A stretch of DNA of 64,000 nt from Pararhodonellum marinum. GTDB taxonomy: Bacteria > Bacteroidota > Bacteroidia > Cytophagales > Cyclobacteriaceae. Position numbers and translations under genes: made by a program. The stretch covers positions 310,001 through 374,000 of the forward strand of contig NZ_JACEFJ010000002.1 of the NCBI RefSeq assembly GCF_015354735.1, read 5' to 3'. A model generated the notes under the pieces. That model had not been told where the DNA came from. It was given only the letters and a program-made list of their open reading frames with translations, and did no database searches. Of the stretch, positions 1 through 9,097 are shown one piece after another. Position 1 is the first letter of the stretch, and every line of letters begins with the position of its first letter.

Positions 1-1
1 C

Positions 2-448
2 ATCGATACTTCAGAACTATTTGCCTCAGAAAAAGAGGTAATCAAAAGACTCAAAAAAGTATTCCTGATGGTGGGGGGTAAGGCCGCCATGACGCTTCAG
101 GCCAAAATAGACAGTGAACAGGAAATCATGATGAACCTGGCCGATGTGATGATTGAAATCTATGCTGCTGAATCCGCTATATTGAGGACTGAAAAACTGG
201 TAGGAATGAGAGGTGATGAAGCCTGTAAACACCAAATAGCCATGTGCCAGATCTACCTGACAGAAGCAGTAGATAAAATAACAGCAGCAGCTAAAGAAGC
301 CATTGGAAGCTTTACTTCAGGAGATGAACAGAAGGTGATGCTGATGGGATTGAAAAGATTTACCAAGGTGGATTTGTTCAATACCAAGGAGTTGAGAAGA
401 GAAATAGCTGACCATATGATCGATCGCGGAAGATATCCGTTTTCATAA
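2..448 (+). CDS. Acyl-CoA dehydrogenase, C-terminal part (cut by window edge)
   Basis: The reading frame is open from base 2, so the gene begins outside the window and only about 148 C-terminal residues are present. The segment is all-helical and contains LVGMRGDEACKHQIAMCQI and ends in DHMIDRGRYPFS, which resembles the C-terminal extension of the roughly 600-residue acyl-CoA dehydrogenases common in Bacteroidota (VLCAD/ACAD9-like). Such enzymes are FAD-dependent and oxidise acyl-CoA to trans-2-enoyl-CoA in beta-oxidation. The flavin and catalytic parts lie outside the window, so the assignment rests on the tail alone. A strong hairpin terminator follows. Confidence 0.72.
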   Translation: MDTSELFASEKEVIKRLKKVFLMVGGKAAMTLQAKIDSEQEIMMNLADVMIEIYAAESAILRTEKLVGMRGDEACKHQIAMCQIYLTEAVDKITAAAKEAIGSFTSGDEQKVMLMGLKRFTKVDLFNTKELRREIADHMIDRGRYPFS

Positions 449-471
449 AACCCAAATAGATTCGTTAGAGG

Positions 472-502
472 AAAACCAACCTAATTCTAGGTTGGTTTTT
501 TA
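472..502 (+). terminator. Rho-independent terminator after acyl-CoA dehydrogenase
   Basis: Perfect 12-bp stem (472-483 with 488-499), loop ATTC, followed by a T-rich run. It lies 24 bases after the stop codon and separates this gene from the downstream glutamate dehydrogenase. Confidence 0.85.
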
Positions 503-552
503 TTTTATCCTTATAATTTTTTGTATATTTCCTGAAAACCAAAAAAATTTTT

Positions 553-1971
553 ATGTCAACACACGATAATTATAGCTTATTTGATGATGTCTGCAAATTT
601 GTGGATGAGGCCGCTAAGCACATGGATTTGGATCCAAGCCTAGTGGAGCAGATTAAGTTTTGTAACAGCATTTACAAATTTTATTTTCCGCTTAAAAATG
701 GAGACGGTACTTACGAAACCCTAGAAGGTTACAGGGTGCAGCATTCCCATCACAAACTTCCTGTTAAAGGTGGAATACGTTACAGTAGTTTGGTAAATGA
801 AGATGAGGTAAAAGGATTGGCAGCTTTGATGACTTACAAATGTGCATTGGTCAACATTCCTTATGGTGGGGCAAAAGGTGGGATCAAAATAGATCCAACC
901 AAGTACAATGTAGATCAGCTTGAGCGAATTACCCGAAGATACACCTCAGAATTGATCAAAAAAAAGTTTATTGGTCCAGCTTTGGATGTACCTGCACCAG
1001 ATTATGGAACCAGTTCTAGAGAGATGGCTTGGATAGTAGATACCTATGAGGCTTTCAACCCGGATTCCATCAATGCCAAAGGTTGTGTGACCGGTAAGCC
1101 CCTTTCCCAGCATGGAATAGATGGCCGGACAGAAGCCACTGGTATGGGGGTTTTCATTGGTATCAGAGAGGCTGTAAGTGTCAAGGAAGACATGGATGAG
1201 CTAGGCTTGACCACTGGTATATCTGGAAAATCCGTCATCATCCAAGGTCTTGGTAATGTCGGGTTTCATACGGGTAAGTATCTTCAGGAAGCAGGCGCCA
1301 AAGTCATTGGCATAGCAGAATGGAATGGTGGCATTTATGATGAGGATGGAATAGATGTAGAGACCATCAAGGCCTACCAAATAAAAAACAAGGGTTTCAA
1401 AGGATACAGTAAAGGGAAATTCATTGAAAACGCTGGAGATTTACTGACCTATCAATGCGATATTTTGGTGCCTGCAGCTTTGGAAAACCAAATTACCGGA
1501 CAAAATGCAGAAATGATCAAGGCAAAAATCATAGCCGAAGCTGCCAACGGTCCAGTTACTCAAGAAGCTGAACAGATTTTGTTAAAAAAGAATGTTTTGA
1601 TACTTCCAGATATGTACCTGAATGCAGGAGGTGTTACAGTTTCTTATTTTGAGTGGCTCAAAAACCTATCCAGGGTATCTTTTGGAAAGCTGGAAAAGAG
1701 GTATGACATGAAAAAATATGAAACTTTATTGGAAAGCATAGAAAACACCACTGGTGATAGTTTTTCGGACGATCAAAAGCATGCCATTGCCAAAGGAGCA
1801 AGCGAAAGAGATTTGGTGATTTCAGGTCTGGAAGAAACCATGGTAACTGCTTATCACAGCATGAATGAGAAGCGGAAAGAAAAGAAAATCAAAAGCCTTC
1901 GTACAGCAGGCTTTATTCTGGCACTGGAAAGAATCGCAGTGAGCTACATGGATCTGGGTATATTTCCCTAA
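553..1971 (+). CDS. Glu/Leu/Phe/Val dehydrogenase, 472-residue type
   Basis: Amino-acid dehydrogenase family, probably glutamate dehydrogenase, interconverting glutamate and 2-oxoglutarate with NAD(P). Visible: the substrate-binding lysine region PVKGGIRYS (about residues 72-80), the catalytic-lysine motif PYGGAKGGI (about 99-107), PAPDYGTSSREMAW (about 148-161), and the Rossmann motif GLGNVGFHTG. The C-terminal NAGGVTVSYFEW is also typical. It is longer than the 425-residue paralogue at 56701-57978 because of extra sequence after that motif (about residues 370-440). It stands alone between a terminator and a convergent lipoprotein gene. The exact substrate cannot be read from sequence. Confidence 0.9.
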   Translation: MSTHDNYSLFDDVCKFVDEAAKHMDLDPSLVEQIKFCNSIYKFYFPLKNGDGTYETLEGYRVQHSHHKLPVKGGIRYSSLVNEDEVKGLAALMTYKCALVNIPYGGAKGGIKIDPTKYNVDQLERITRRYTSELIKKKFIGPALDVPAPDYGTSSREMAWIVDTYEAFNPDSINAKGCVTGKPLSQHGIDGRTEATGMGVFIGIREAVSVKEDMDELGLTTGISGKSVIIQGLGNVGFHTGKYLQEAGAKVIGIAEWNGGIYDEDGIDVETIKAYQIKNKGFKGYSKGKFIENAGDLLTYQCDILVPAALENQITGQNAEMIKAKIIAEAANGPVTQEAEQILLKKNVLILPDMYLNAGGVTVSYFEWLKNLSRVSFGKLEKRYDMKKYETLLESIENTTGDSFSDDQKHAIAKGASERDLVISGLEETMVTAYHSMNEKRKEKKIKSLRTAGFILALERIAVSYMDLGIFP

Positions 1972-2004
1972 AAATTCATTTTGGAAAGAAATGTCCGACT
2001 GGGT

Positions 2005-2649
2005 TCAAAATGGAGGTTTTTCCAGTCGGACATTCCATATTTTTGCCTGTTCCAATACATCCTCATGGTGGGAATTGATAAAGAGACCAAGCAATACTTT
2101 TTCATCCAATGCCGACATGGTATGGGAACCGATTTTTTCAAGCGGCTCACCCGCCAAGGCAGCGTGCATGGTAAATTGATTTCCTTTCCGATCTAGTTGG
2201 AGCGTTTGATACTGACTTTTAGAAGCAAAAATCTGGTCCTCAGGGTCTCTCATGGCTTCCCCTTCAGCCCTTCTCCACTGCAGTACGGTCAAGCCATCCC
2301 CATGTAGGGTGGCACTGATATGGGAGGCATTGGCTTGCTCAGATTCCCTTACCATCAGGCCGATTTTCCGATGGGGGTCAGTTCCTGCTCCGATGAATTC
2401 AAAATCAGCGGTCAATATAAAATCTCCCTGCCATTCGCTGAATAAATAATAAAACTCATCTGTGTCAAACCAGATATTGTACCCTGCACCTTCCAATAAA
2501 TAACTTTGATCCTTTTCATTGAAAGTAGCCTTTCCAGCAAGTTTTGGATCACCGATATCTTTGCTGTATTGAAAAATCCCGATGCGGGGATCTTGGGAAC
2601 ACCCGGTGACAACAAACCAAATCATCACAAAAAGCAGGAAATTTTTCAT
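2005..2649 (-). CDS. DUF1349-like beta-sandwich lipoprotein
   Basis: The chosen start gives MKNFLLFVMIWFVVTGC, a lipoprotein signal with the lipid-bearing Cys near residue 17; an ATG 9 bases upstream is also possible. The remaining roughly 200 residues contain DFILTADFEFIGAGTDPHRKIGLMVR and a LQWRR stretch. This pattern is known from DUF1349-type concanavalin-like beta-sandwich domains, often fused to TolB-like or sugar-binding proteins in Bacteroidota. Probably anchored in a membrane facing the periplasm or surface. Ligand and function are unknown. It converges with the glutamate dehydrogenase gene and diverges from the TonB-dependent receptor. Confidence 0.65.
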   Translation of the reverse strand: MKNFLLFVMIWFVVTGCSQDPRIGIFQYSKDIGDPKLAGKATFNEKDQSYLLEGAGYNIWFDTDEFYYLFSEWQGDFILTADFEFIGAGTDPHRKIGLMVRESEQANASHISATLHGDGLTVLQWRRAEGEAMRDPEDQIFASKSQYQTLQLDRKGNQFTMHAALAGEPLEKIGSHTMSALDEKVLLGLFINSHHEDVLEQAKIWNVRLEKPPF

Positions 2650-2798
2650 ATAGATCAACAGATTAATAGGAGAATTTTAGACAAGATAAGCAATTCCAGT
2701 CCGGGACAAATTCACTTCATCCCTAAAATTCCACGCTTCAATCACCTTTAATTTTTTAAGGCCGCTATTCTGCTGAATTTTGGGTCAAAGGATCAAAA

Positions 2799-4964
2799 AT
2801 GAAAGCACTTTTCACCATCATCATCTTCTTTTTACCAGCCACCCTTTGGGCGCAAACCCAGCTGAAAGGGACTGTGTTGGATGTCAAAGGAAAAACCATT
2901 CCAGGGGTAAGCATCTACTTAAAGGGAACGTATGAAGGCACTTCTTCCGAGGTGGACGGCACCTTTGATTTTACCACTGATGCTATAGGGCAAAAAACCC
3001 TTGTTTTTCAATCCATGGGCTTTAAGACGGTGGAAATACCGGTGGAATTAGAAGAGGAGCTTCTGATTTTCAATCCGGTTTTGAAAGAAACCATCAGCGA
3101 AATGAATGCCGTGACCATATCCGCGGGAGCAATGGAAACATCCGATGAGAAAAGGGCGGTTGTCCTAAGGCCGGTTGATATTGTAACGGTACCTTCTGCC
3201 ATGGGAGATATCATTGGGGCGTTTCAGACCTTGCCTGGGACAGCAAATGTGGGCAATGACGGCAGGCTGTTTGTCAGAGGGGGAGATGCTTCCGAAACCG
3301 CCATTTTTATTGATGGACTCAAGGTAGGAAATGCCTTTGGCACCACCGCCACCAATGTACCTACCCGCACCCGGTTCAATCCCAATTTATTCAAAGGTTC
3401 CTTTTTCAGTACCGGAGGTTATTCTGCAGAATACGGGCAGGCACTATCCTCTGCTTTGGCTTTAAATACTGTGGATTTTCCGGTAAGGAACCAGGGAGAC
3501 ATCAGCCTGATGTCAGTCGGAGGAGGATATACCCAAACTTTGGCCGGAGAAAAAAACAGCCTTACTGCATCCGCCAATTACTTTGACTTATCTCCTTATC
3601 AGTCCCTGATCAGGCAAAATTTCGATTGGGAAAGGGCCCCTTATGGCTGGGATGCCGAAATTTCGGCCAGACAGAAATGGGGCAAAAACGGCATGGTCAA
3701 AGCCTATCTCCATACCGAATCCAATGGGATGAAGATCTGGCAGGCCATGCCAGGTTCAGAAGACCGGGGTCAGCTGGTCGGTGTGCAGAACCACTATACG
3801 TTTGGTCAGCTTTCCTTCAAACAAACCGCGAAGAATGACTGGAGCTATTATGGGGGGATTTCCTATTCCAACAACGTGGATGAATTTACGCTGGACCAGG
3901 TGGACATCCACAACAGAAATCAGGTTTTACATACTAAACTTGCGGGGATTAAGGGCTTTTCTGACCGCTTTTCAGTCAAAATGGGACTGGAATCCTATCT
4001 GTTTGATTATGCAGAAACATTGGTCACAGTTCAGGAAAGCCGTAGCTTCCGGGATCACCATGCGGTTTGGTTTAGCGAAGCGGATTTCTATGTCAGCAAC
4101 AAGCTCATTTTACGGGGAGGCCTCAGGGCTGGGCACAGTTCCCTGGCCGGGCAATCTTGGCTGGATCCGAGGATTTCATTGGCTTATAAGTTTGACCACG
4201 AAGGGCAGCTTTCCCTTGCAGCAGGTCAGTTTAGCCAAATGCCGGTGGAGCAACTTAGAATCCTGAGCACAGCGCTTCAGAATACCCGTGCTGACCATCT
4301 GATCCTCAATTATTTCCTGACCAAAAACGGCAGAACCATCCGGGCTGAGGCCTTTTACAAAGATTACAAGGAGCTCATTACCTATGAAGTGGCACAATTG
4401 CTTCCCATGCCCATCGGAATCAGCAACCTCCAACAAAATGGCCAAGGCTATGCCCGGGGATTTGATGTCTTTTATCGCGATCAAAAGAGTTTTAAAAATA
4501 CCGACTTCTGGGTGACTTACAGTTTGATTGACAGCCGCAGAAAATTCGCCCAGTTTACTGAAATGGTACAACCGGCTTTTGCCCCCAAGCACAATGGGTC
4601 GGTGGTGGTCAAACACTTCATAGCTCCGGTCAAATCCCAGCTGGGAATTTCATTTAGCCTTAACGACGGCTATACCTATGACAACCCCAATTTGCCGGGT
4701 CAGATGAATGCCAAAACCAAAAGCTTTCAGGACCTGAGCCTAGGATGGAGTTATTTGGCCAAGCCCAACCTGATCATCCACTTGGCCTGCTCCAATGTGC
4801 TCGGAAGGGACAATATTTTCGGGTATCAGTTCAGTGACCAACCCAATGAACTGGGTCAATTTGAAGGGATGCCCATCAGGCTTCAGGCCCCCAGATTTCT
4901 ATTTCTGGGCATATTCCTGACCCTTTCCAAAGATAAAACCGCCAATAATTTGAACAACCTATAA
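2799..4964 (+). CDS. TonB-dependent receptor with carboxypeptidase-like N-terminal domain
   Basis: Outer-membrane active transporter or signalling receptor of 721 residues. The signal peptide ends near ALWAQ (about residue 19). It is followed by a carboxypeptidase-regulatory-like domain (about 22-105, starting LKGTVLDVKGKTIPGVSIYL), a plug domain with LFVRGGDASETAIFIDGL (about 155-172), and a 22-strand barrel region to the end. The substrate is not evident: no SusD partner and no riboswitch adjoin it. It is followed 12 bases later by an unknown secreted protein and then by a LytS/LytTR pair, suggesting that the four genes form one functional unit. A metal or peptide receptor are both possible. 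Confidence 0.88.
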   Translation: MKALFTIIIFFLPATLWAQTQLKGTVLDVKGKTIPGVSIYLKGTYEGTSSEVDGTFDFTTDAIGQKTLVFQSMGFKTVEIPVELEEELLIFNPVLKETISEMNAVTISAGAMETSDEKRAVVLRPVDIVTVPSAMGDIIGAFQTLPGTANVGNDGRLFVRGGDASETAIFIDGLKVGNAFGTTATNVPTRTRFNPNLFKGSFFSTGGYSAEYGQALSSALALNTVDFPVRNQGDISLMSVGGGYTQTLAGEKNSLTASANYFDLSPYQSLIRQNFDWERAPYGWDAEISARQKWGKNGMVKAYLHTESNGMKIWQAMPGSEDRGQLVGVQNHYTFGQLSFKQTAKNDWSYYGGISYSNNVDEFTLDQVDIHNRNQVLHTKLAGIKGFSDRFSVKMGLESYLFDYAETLVTVQESRSFRDHHAVWFSEADFYVSNKLILRGGLRAGHSSLAGQSWLDPRISLAYKFDHEGQLSLAAGQFSQMPVEQLRILSTALQNTRADHLILNYFLTKNGRTIRAEAFYKDYKELITYEVAQLLPMPIGISNLQQNGQGYARGFDVFYRDQKSFKNTDFWVTYSLIDSRRKFAQFTEMVQPAFAPKHNGSVVVKHFIAPVKSQLGISFSLNDGYTYDNPNLPGQMNAKTKSFQDLSLGWSYLAKPNLIIHLACSNVLGRDNIFGYQFSDQPNELGQFEGMPIRLQAPRFLFLGIFLTLSKDKTANNLNNL

Positions 4965-4976
4965 ATTTTACAAACC

Positions 4977-5633
4977 ATGAAAAAGTACTGTATTGCCATT
5001 ATCGTCATGATGCTTATTTCCATGATTTCAGAAGCATCCAATGAGGCTTACGAAAAAGCCATGCACAAGGAATTACAACAAATGAAAGCCGCAAAAAGTC
5101 CTGAAGAGCTGCAGAAGGTGGCCAATGGATTTGCAAGGATTTCAGAAATGATGCCTGAAGAGTGGCTGCCGGATTACTATGCCGCACTGGCTTTGGCCAA
5201 TGCCGGCTTTAGGATTCAGGAGGACAAAAAGGAAAAGGACCGTTATTTTCATGCCGCAAAACAGCATGCTGAAAAGGCCGCAGCCATTTCCGGGAACAAC
5301 TCCGAAATTGAGGCCTTGAAAGGATATATTGTAATGGGAGAATTAAGTGTGGATCCCAATTCAAGGGGCCAAAGTCTATCTCCTTTAGCCTTGCAGACTT
5401 TTGGGAAGGCCATAGAGTTGAACAGGCAAAATCCCCGTGCGATCATATTGATGGCCCAGATGGAATTGGGTATGGCGCAGTTTTTTGGACAGGGGCCCGA
5501 AAAAGCCTGTGGGTTGGTCGGGTCAAGTCTGGAATTGTTTAAAAAGGAGGAGGCTGGGCAAGCCGAAAATACCCTGCTGCCTACTTGGGGCAAAGATATA
5601 GCCTTAAAGATGAAGGAAAATTGCCAGTTGTAG
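4977..5633 (+). CDS. Secreted helical (TPR-like) protein of unknown function
   Basis: 218 residues with a signal peptide ending near ISEAS (about residue 21). The mature part is alpha-helical, with repeated alanine-rich helices such as LPDYYAALALANAGF and AEKAAAISGNNSEIEALKGY that resemble degenerate tetratricopeptide repeats. I recognise no named family. It starts 12 bases after the TonB-dependent receptor and is almost certainly cotranscribed with it, so a periplasmic accessory role for that receptor is a reasonable inference. The next feature is a 39-bp palindrome, then the sensor kinase. Confidence 0.7.
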   Translation: MKKYCIAIIVMMLISMISEASNEAYEKAMHKELQQMKAAKSPEELQKVANGFARISEMMPEEWLPDYYAALALANAGFRIQEDKKEKDRYFHAAKQHAEKAAAISGNNSEIEALKGYIVMGELSVDPNSRGQSLSPLALQTFGKAIELNRQNPRAIILMAQMELGMAQFFGQGPEKACGLVGSSLELFKKEEAGQAENTLLPTWGKDIALKMKENCQL

Positions 5634-5645
5634 AAAAATATTAAC

Positions 5646-5684
5646 TTTAGACCTGCCAGGTTTTCAAAACCTGGCAGGTCTAAA
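5646..5684. repeat. 39-bp perfect inverted repeat
   Basis: Two 19-bp arms (5646-5664 and 5666-5684) are perfectly complementary around a single C at 5665; the core reads ACCTGCCAGG...CCTGGCAGGT. It lies 13 bases after a stop codon and 13 bases before the sensor-kinase start. There is no T-run on either side, so it is not a classical terminator. Possible roles are an interspersed palindromic element, a regulator-binding site or an mRNA-stabilising hairpin. Confidence 0.85.
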
Positions 5685-5697
5685 TCCTTGGAAAGAT

Positions 5698-6801
5698 ATG
5701 TCTAAATCAATAGCTTTAGCAAACCTTCATGATATGAGCAAAGTCCGTCCCTACAGCTCGGATAGTATTTTCAAGTCATTCTGGAAATTCATTTTGTTAA
5801 ATGTCGGGATAGCCACATTTTTAATCGTTGTGCTTTGTCCCCAATGTCTTACCAGCTGGGAGGGATTGAGGGCTGTTTTTCCTGATTTCGTTTTTTCTTT
5901 TTTGATTTCCAGTTGCCTGAGTTTTGGGGGATATTGGACCGACACCATACTCGACAGCCGCTTGCCTTGGGTGAAATTTCCCTTGGCCAGGTTGTTGGTG
6001 ACTGCCATTGTTTATATCATTTACTGTTTGTTTTTCAGTTATCTAATTGTATTAATTGTCTCGTATTTAAAGGGTCAATTTGAACTGTCAAACATCCCCT
6101 GGAAGGCACTTTTGGAATTTACCAAAACTCCCGTCATCATCGGCTTATGTTTCATGGCTTTTTTCACTGCCCGATCCTGGTTGTATGAATGGAGAAATGC
6201 CGCCATTGAGGCAGAACAGTTAAAATCAGAGAACATCGCCAGCCAATACCAATCCCTGAAAGACCAGTTAAATCCCCATTTTCTGTTCAATTCGCTCAAT
6301 GTATTGAGTAACCTGGTATATGAAAATGCTGATAAATCCGCAGCATTTATCCAACAGTTGTCCAAAATCTACCGCTATGTGCTCGATGTACAGCAGGAAG
6401 AATTGGTAGGTCTGGACCAAGAAATCGGCTTTGCTGAAAATTACCTGAACCTGCAAAAAATCCGCTTTGAAGGAAGTTTGGATTATGGGATGGATCTACG
6501 GGACACAAAAGGGTTTTATTTACCGCCGCTTTCGCTGCAGCTGCTTTTGGAAAATGCCATCAAACACAATATTGCGAGCCTTGAAAAGCCCTTGCAGATC
6601 AGGATTGAGCAGACCGGGGATGCTTTGGTCATTAGGAATGTTTTGCAGCCCAAAACCACCCCCATGGAAGCGGAAGGAGGTATCGGATTAAAAAACATTG
6701 AAAAGAGGTATGCCTTGCTCAGTGATCAAGCCCCAAAAATTTCTGAAACAGACCATGAATTTATTGTGGAATTGCCTTTGCTAAAACTGAGTAAGCCATG
6801 A
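5698..6801 (+). CDS. LytS/YehU-type sensor histidine kinase
   Basis: Inner-membrane histidine kinase of the His_kinase (PF06580) family, 367 residues. Four hydrophobic segments lie at about 30-48, 60-78, 98-125 and 145-162, followed by a short coiled stretch. The H-box is DQLNPHFLFNSLN with the phospho-accepting His at residue 194. A C-terminal HATPase domain contains LLENAIKHN and GGIGLKNIEKR. No extracytoplasmic sensor domain is seen, so the membrane region itself may sense. The stop overlaps the start of the LytTR regulator by 4 bases (ATGA), marking a two-component pair. An in-frame ATG at 5734 is an alternative start. Confidence 0.9.
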   Translation: MSKSIALANLHDMSKVRPYSSDSIFKSFWKFILLNVGIATFLIVVLCPQCLTSWEGLRAVFPDFVFSFLISSCLSFGGYWTDTILDSRLPWVKFPLARLLVTAIVYIIYCLFFSYLIVLIVSYLKGQFELSNIPWKALLEFTKTPVIIGLCFMAFFTARSWLYEWRNAAIEAEQLKSENIASQYQSLKDQLNPHFLFNSLNVLSNLVYENADKSAAFIQQLSKIYRYVLDVQQEELVGLDQEIGFAENYLNLQKIRFEGSLDYGMDLRDTKGFYLPPLSLQLLLENAIKHNIASLEKPLQIRIEQTGDALVIRNVLQPKTTPMEAEGGIGLKNIEKRYALLSDQAPKISETDHEFIVELPLLKLSKP

Positions 6802-7550
6802 AAATCCTGCTGATTGAAGATGAGCGTCCCGCTGCAAACCGGCTCAGGCAGCTGATTCATCAAGCGCTGCCCAATTCTGAGGTTTCGGGCCATCTGGACA
6901 GCATCACTTCAGCAGTAGAATGGCTTGAGTCCCATCCTGCCCCGGACCTGATTTTCTGTGACATCCAATTGGCTGATGGTCTGAGTTTCAGGATTTTTGA
7001 AAAAGTAAAAATCGCTTCCCCGATCATCTTTACAACAGCCTTTGATCAGTATGCCATCAAGGCCTTTAAGGTAAACGCTGTGGACTATTTGCTCAAGCCC
7101 ATCGACCCGGAAGAACTCGCCAAGGCCATTGAGAAATTTCAGAACATGTCCCTCAAATCCAATTTGGACCTTGACCAGATCAAAGCATTGCTCCAACCCC
7201 AGCAGCGGGAATTTAAAAGCCGTTTTATGGTTAAAATCGGGGAGAAAATCCACTCTGTCATGACGTCTGAGACCGCATATTTTTACAGTGAGGAGCGCAT
7301 TACTTTCCTGCAGACTACGGAGGGTAAAAAGTATATTTTGGATTATACCCTGGATCAACTTGAAAACATGTTGGATCCCAAGCAGTTTTTCAGACTGAAC
7401 AGAAAGTACATTGCTTCATTCCCGGCCATTGCCGAGATCCACACCTATTCCAACAGCCGCCTGAAAATCAAACTGGCCAATTGCAGTGACCAGGACATTC
7501 TGGTCAGCAGGGAAAAGGTAGGGGCTTTGAAGGAGTGGTTGGATGGGTGA
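6798..7550 (+). CDS. LytTR-family response regulator
   Basis: 250 residues. The N-terminal receiver domain has acidic residues EDE at 7-9, the phospho-acceptor Asp55 in FCDIQLADG, and the conserved Lys in DYLLKPID. The C-terminal half (about 145-250) is a LytTR DNA-binding domain with RFMVKIGEKIH, FFRLNRKYIAS and LKIKL. It is translationally coupled to the preceding kinase. The likely targets are unknown; the upstream receptor operon is the obvious candidate. Proteins of this type bind direct repeats in promoters. Confidence 0.93.
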   Translation: MKILLIEDERPAANRLRQLIHQALPNSEVSGHLDSITSAVEWLESHPAPDLIFCDIQLADGLSFRIFEKVKIASPIIFTTAFDQYAIKAFKVNAVDYLLKPIDPEELAKAIEKFQNMSLKSNLDLDQIKALLQPQQREFKSRFMVKIGEKIHSVMTSETAYFYSEERITFLQTTEGKKYILDYTLDQLENMLDPKQFFRLNRKYIASFPAIAEIHTYSNSRLKIKLANCSDQDILVSREKVGALKEWLDG

Positions 7551-7833
7551 GCTTGAAAGGATGAGGGATGAAGTGAGAATTTTTGGAAGATCCAAGTAAT
7601 AAATTGAAGTGGATAAAAAGGATTGTAGAGGAACTGCTCAAAGGTAAAAAGTGGGAGGTTTTGTTAACAGGAAACGGGATTTCATTTAAGCGCGAAAACA
7701 GATTCGTACTGGGTGCGAAAACCGCAGTCAAAGCGGTTCCGACAACCCGATAACCGCCCCCGTAGTTGGGGCGTGACAACATGACAACGGAAATGAGTAG
7801 GAAATTGAAGGTAAAGGTTGAAAACCGATTATA
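7551..7833. other. Intergenic region with a GC-rich palindromic patch
   Basis: No convincing gene. The part around 7710-7790 is more GC-rich than its flanks and holds short hairpins, for example CCCC/GGGG arms near 7758-7772 and ACCGC/GCGGT arms near 7721-7738. It could be an interspersed repeat remnant at the edge of the accessory island; with one copy in view this cannot be tested. Confidence 0.3.
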
Positions 7834-9042
7834 TCACATAAATTTTCTGAAAAAATCCTCTGACCAAGGTTGAAAACCTGCAAACTGAAAATTGAATTCA
7901 GGATAGGTATCCATAAATAATCGGTATTTTTTGATTTTTGCCAGGCTTTCATCAAATTTTGCCTCAAAGGCCATTGGAGGATTTTCATATGGGAGCACAA
8001 AATCAATTTCTTTGCTATCAGCTGTTCTCCAGAATCTGATCCCATCCATTCCAAACTGGTCTGCCAATATTCTAAAAACCGCCTGTTCCCACAATTCACC
8101 CTTGTCAACCCTTTGATTGATGGGGGCAAAATTATTGAGGAGGGAATTTCTCAGTCCAGCATCCAATAAATACACCTTGGGCATTTTTACCAGCTCTTTA
8201 CGTAAGTTTGCATAAAAGGGACGAACTAAAGTCACATGAAAACATTTTTCCATGATTTCCAAATAGTTTTGTATGGTTTCGTTTCTTGATTTGAGTGTGT
8301 TACTCAATTCGTTTACGTTGACCAATTGCCTGGTTTGAGATGCCAATATCTGGAAGAGACGGTAGAAAACTGCCTCATTTTGAACACCGGACTCTACAAT
8401 GTCTCGCTTGATGAAGGAGTCCCTTATTTCTTTGAGCATTTCTGCTTTTTCAGGAATGGATGACTCAGTGATTACTGCAGGGTATCCTCCGTAAATCATG
8501 TATGCCTCCCATTCCAGTCGTAAGAGATCCAATTTTAGGCTCTTAGCCAAAGGCTGTTCTTTAATTCTTACCACTTCTTTCCAAAGTTCCTCCTTATTCT
8601 GCAACATCAAATAATCTTCAAAATCACAGGTCATTAAGTTAAAAATCCTTTTTCTCCCTGCAAGGGAATCCTTGAATTTTGTATCAATATAGAATGCACT
8701 GCTTCCGCTTGCTATTATTTTTATTTTGTCCTGAAAGTCATCATAAATCAATTTCAGAAAATTTGATGGGTCAGATAAATACTGTATTTCATCCAAAAAG
8801 ACAACTGTTTTCTTCTCTTGGGTAGGGAGGTATGAAAGCAGATTTAAAGGATTGGTGTTCAATTCTGCTAAAAATGTTTTGTTTTCCAGATTTATAAATA
8901 CCTCAGGAATTCCCCTTCTCTGACAATGTAACCTCAAGTCATTCAATAAGGTGGACTTGCCGGTTTGCCTGGCACCCGTCAAGATGGTAAATTCTTTTTT
9001 GGGGAGATGTTGGAGGAGCTTGTTGTAGAGTTTTCTTTTCAT
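7834..9042 (-). CDS. AAA ATPase with C-terminal DUF4143 domain (first copy)
   Basis: 402 residues. The AAA_14 ATPase domain shows Walker A GARQTGKS at 23-30 and Walker B VVFLDEIQ with Asp84-Glu85. A middle winged-helix-like region contains NELSNTLKSRNETIQNYL. The C-terminal DUF4143 region has Asp347 and Glu360-Ala-Lys362 (EIDFVLPY ... FEAKF), matching the D...ExK pattern of PD-(D/E)XK nucleases, to which DUF4143 is related. The cellular role of this family is not established; many copies behave as accessory genes. The promoter region holds 33-bp tandem repeats. It is a distant paralogue of the gene at 14146-15297. Confidence 0.88.
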   Translation of the reverse strand: MKRKLYNKLLQHLPKKEFTILTGARQTGKSTLLNDLRLHCQRRGIPEVFINLENKTFLAELNTNPLNLLSYLPTQEKKTVVFLDEIQYLSDPSNFLKLIYDDFQDKIKIIASGSSAFYIDTKFKDSLAGRKRIFNLMTCDFEDYLMLQNKEELWKEVVRIKEQPLAKSLKLDLLRLEWEAYMIYGGYPAVITESSIPEKAEMLKEIRDSFIKRDIVESGVQNEAVFYRLFQILASQTRQLVNVNELSNTLKSRNETIQNYLEIMEKCFHVTLVRPFYANLRKELVKMPKVYLLDAGLRNSLLNNFAPINQRVDKGELWEQAVFRILADQFGMDGIRFWRTADSKEIDFVLPYENPPMAFEAKFDESLAKIKKYRLFMDTYPEFNFQFAGFQPWSEDFFRKFM

Positions 9043-9097
9043 TGTATCATAATAATTCTTTTTAAATTTAACCTTTTTACTTGTAACTGTTTCTCAT

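Noticed and set aside
7504-7782. 92-residue minus-strand frame downstream of the LytTR gene
   Set aside because: Overlaps the LytTR gene, and its sequence is dominated by translation of the GC-rich palindromic patch.
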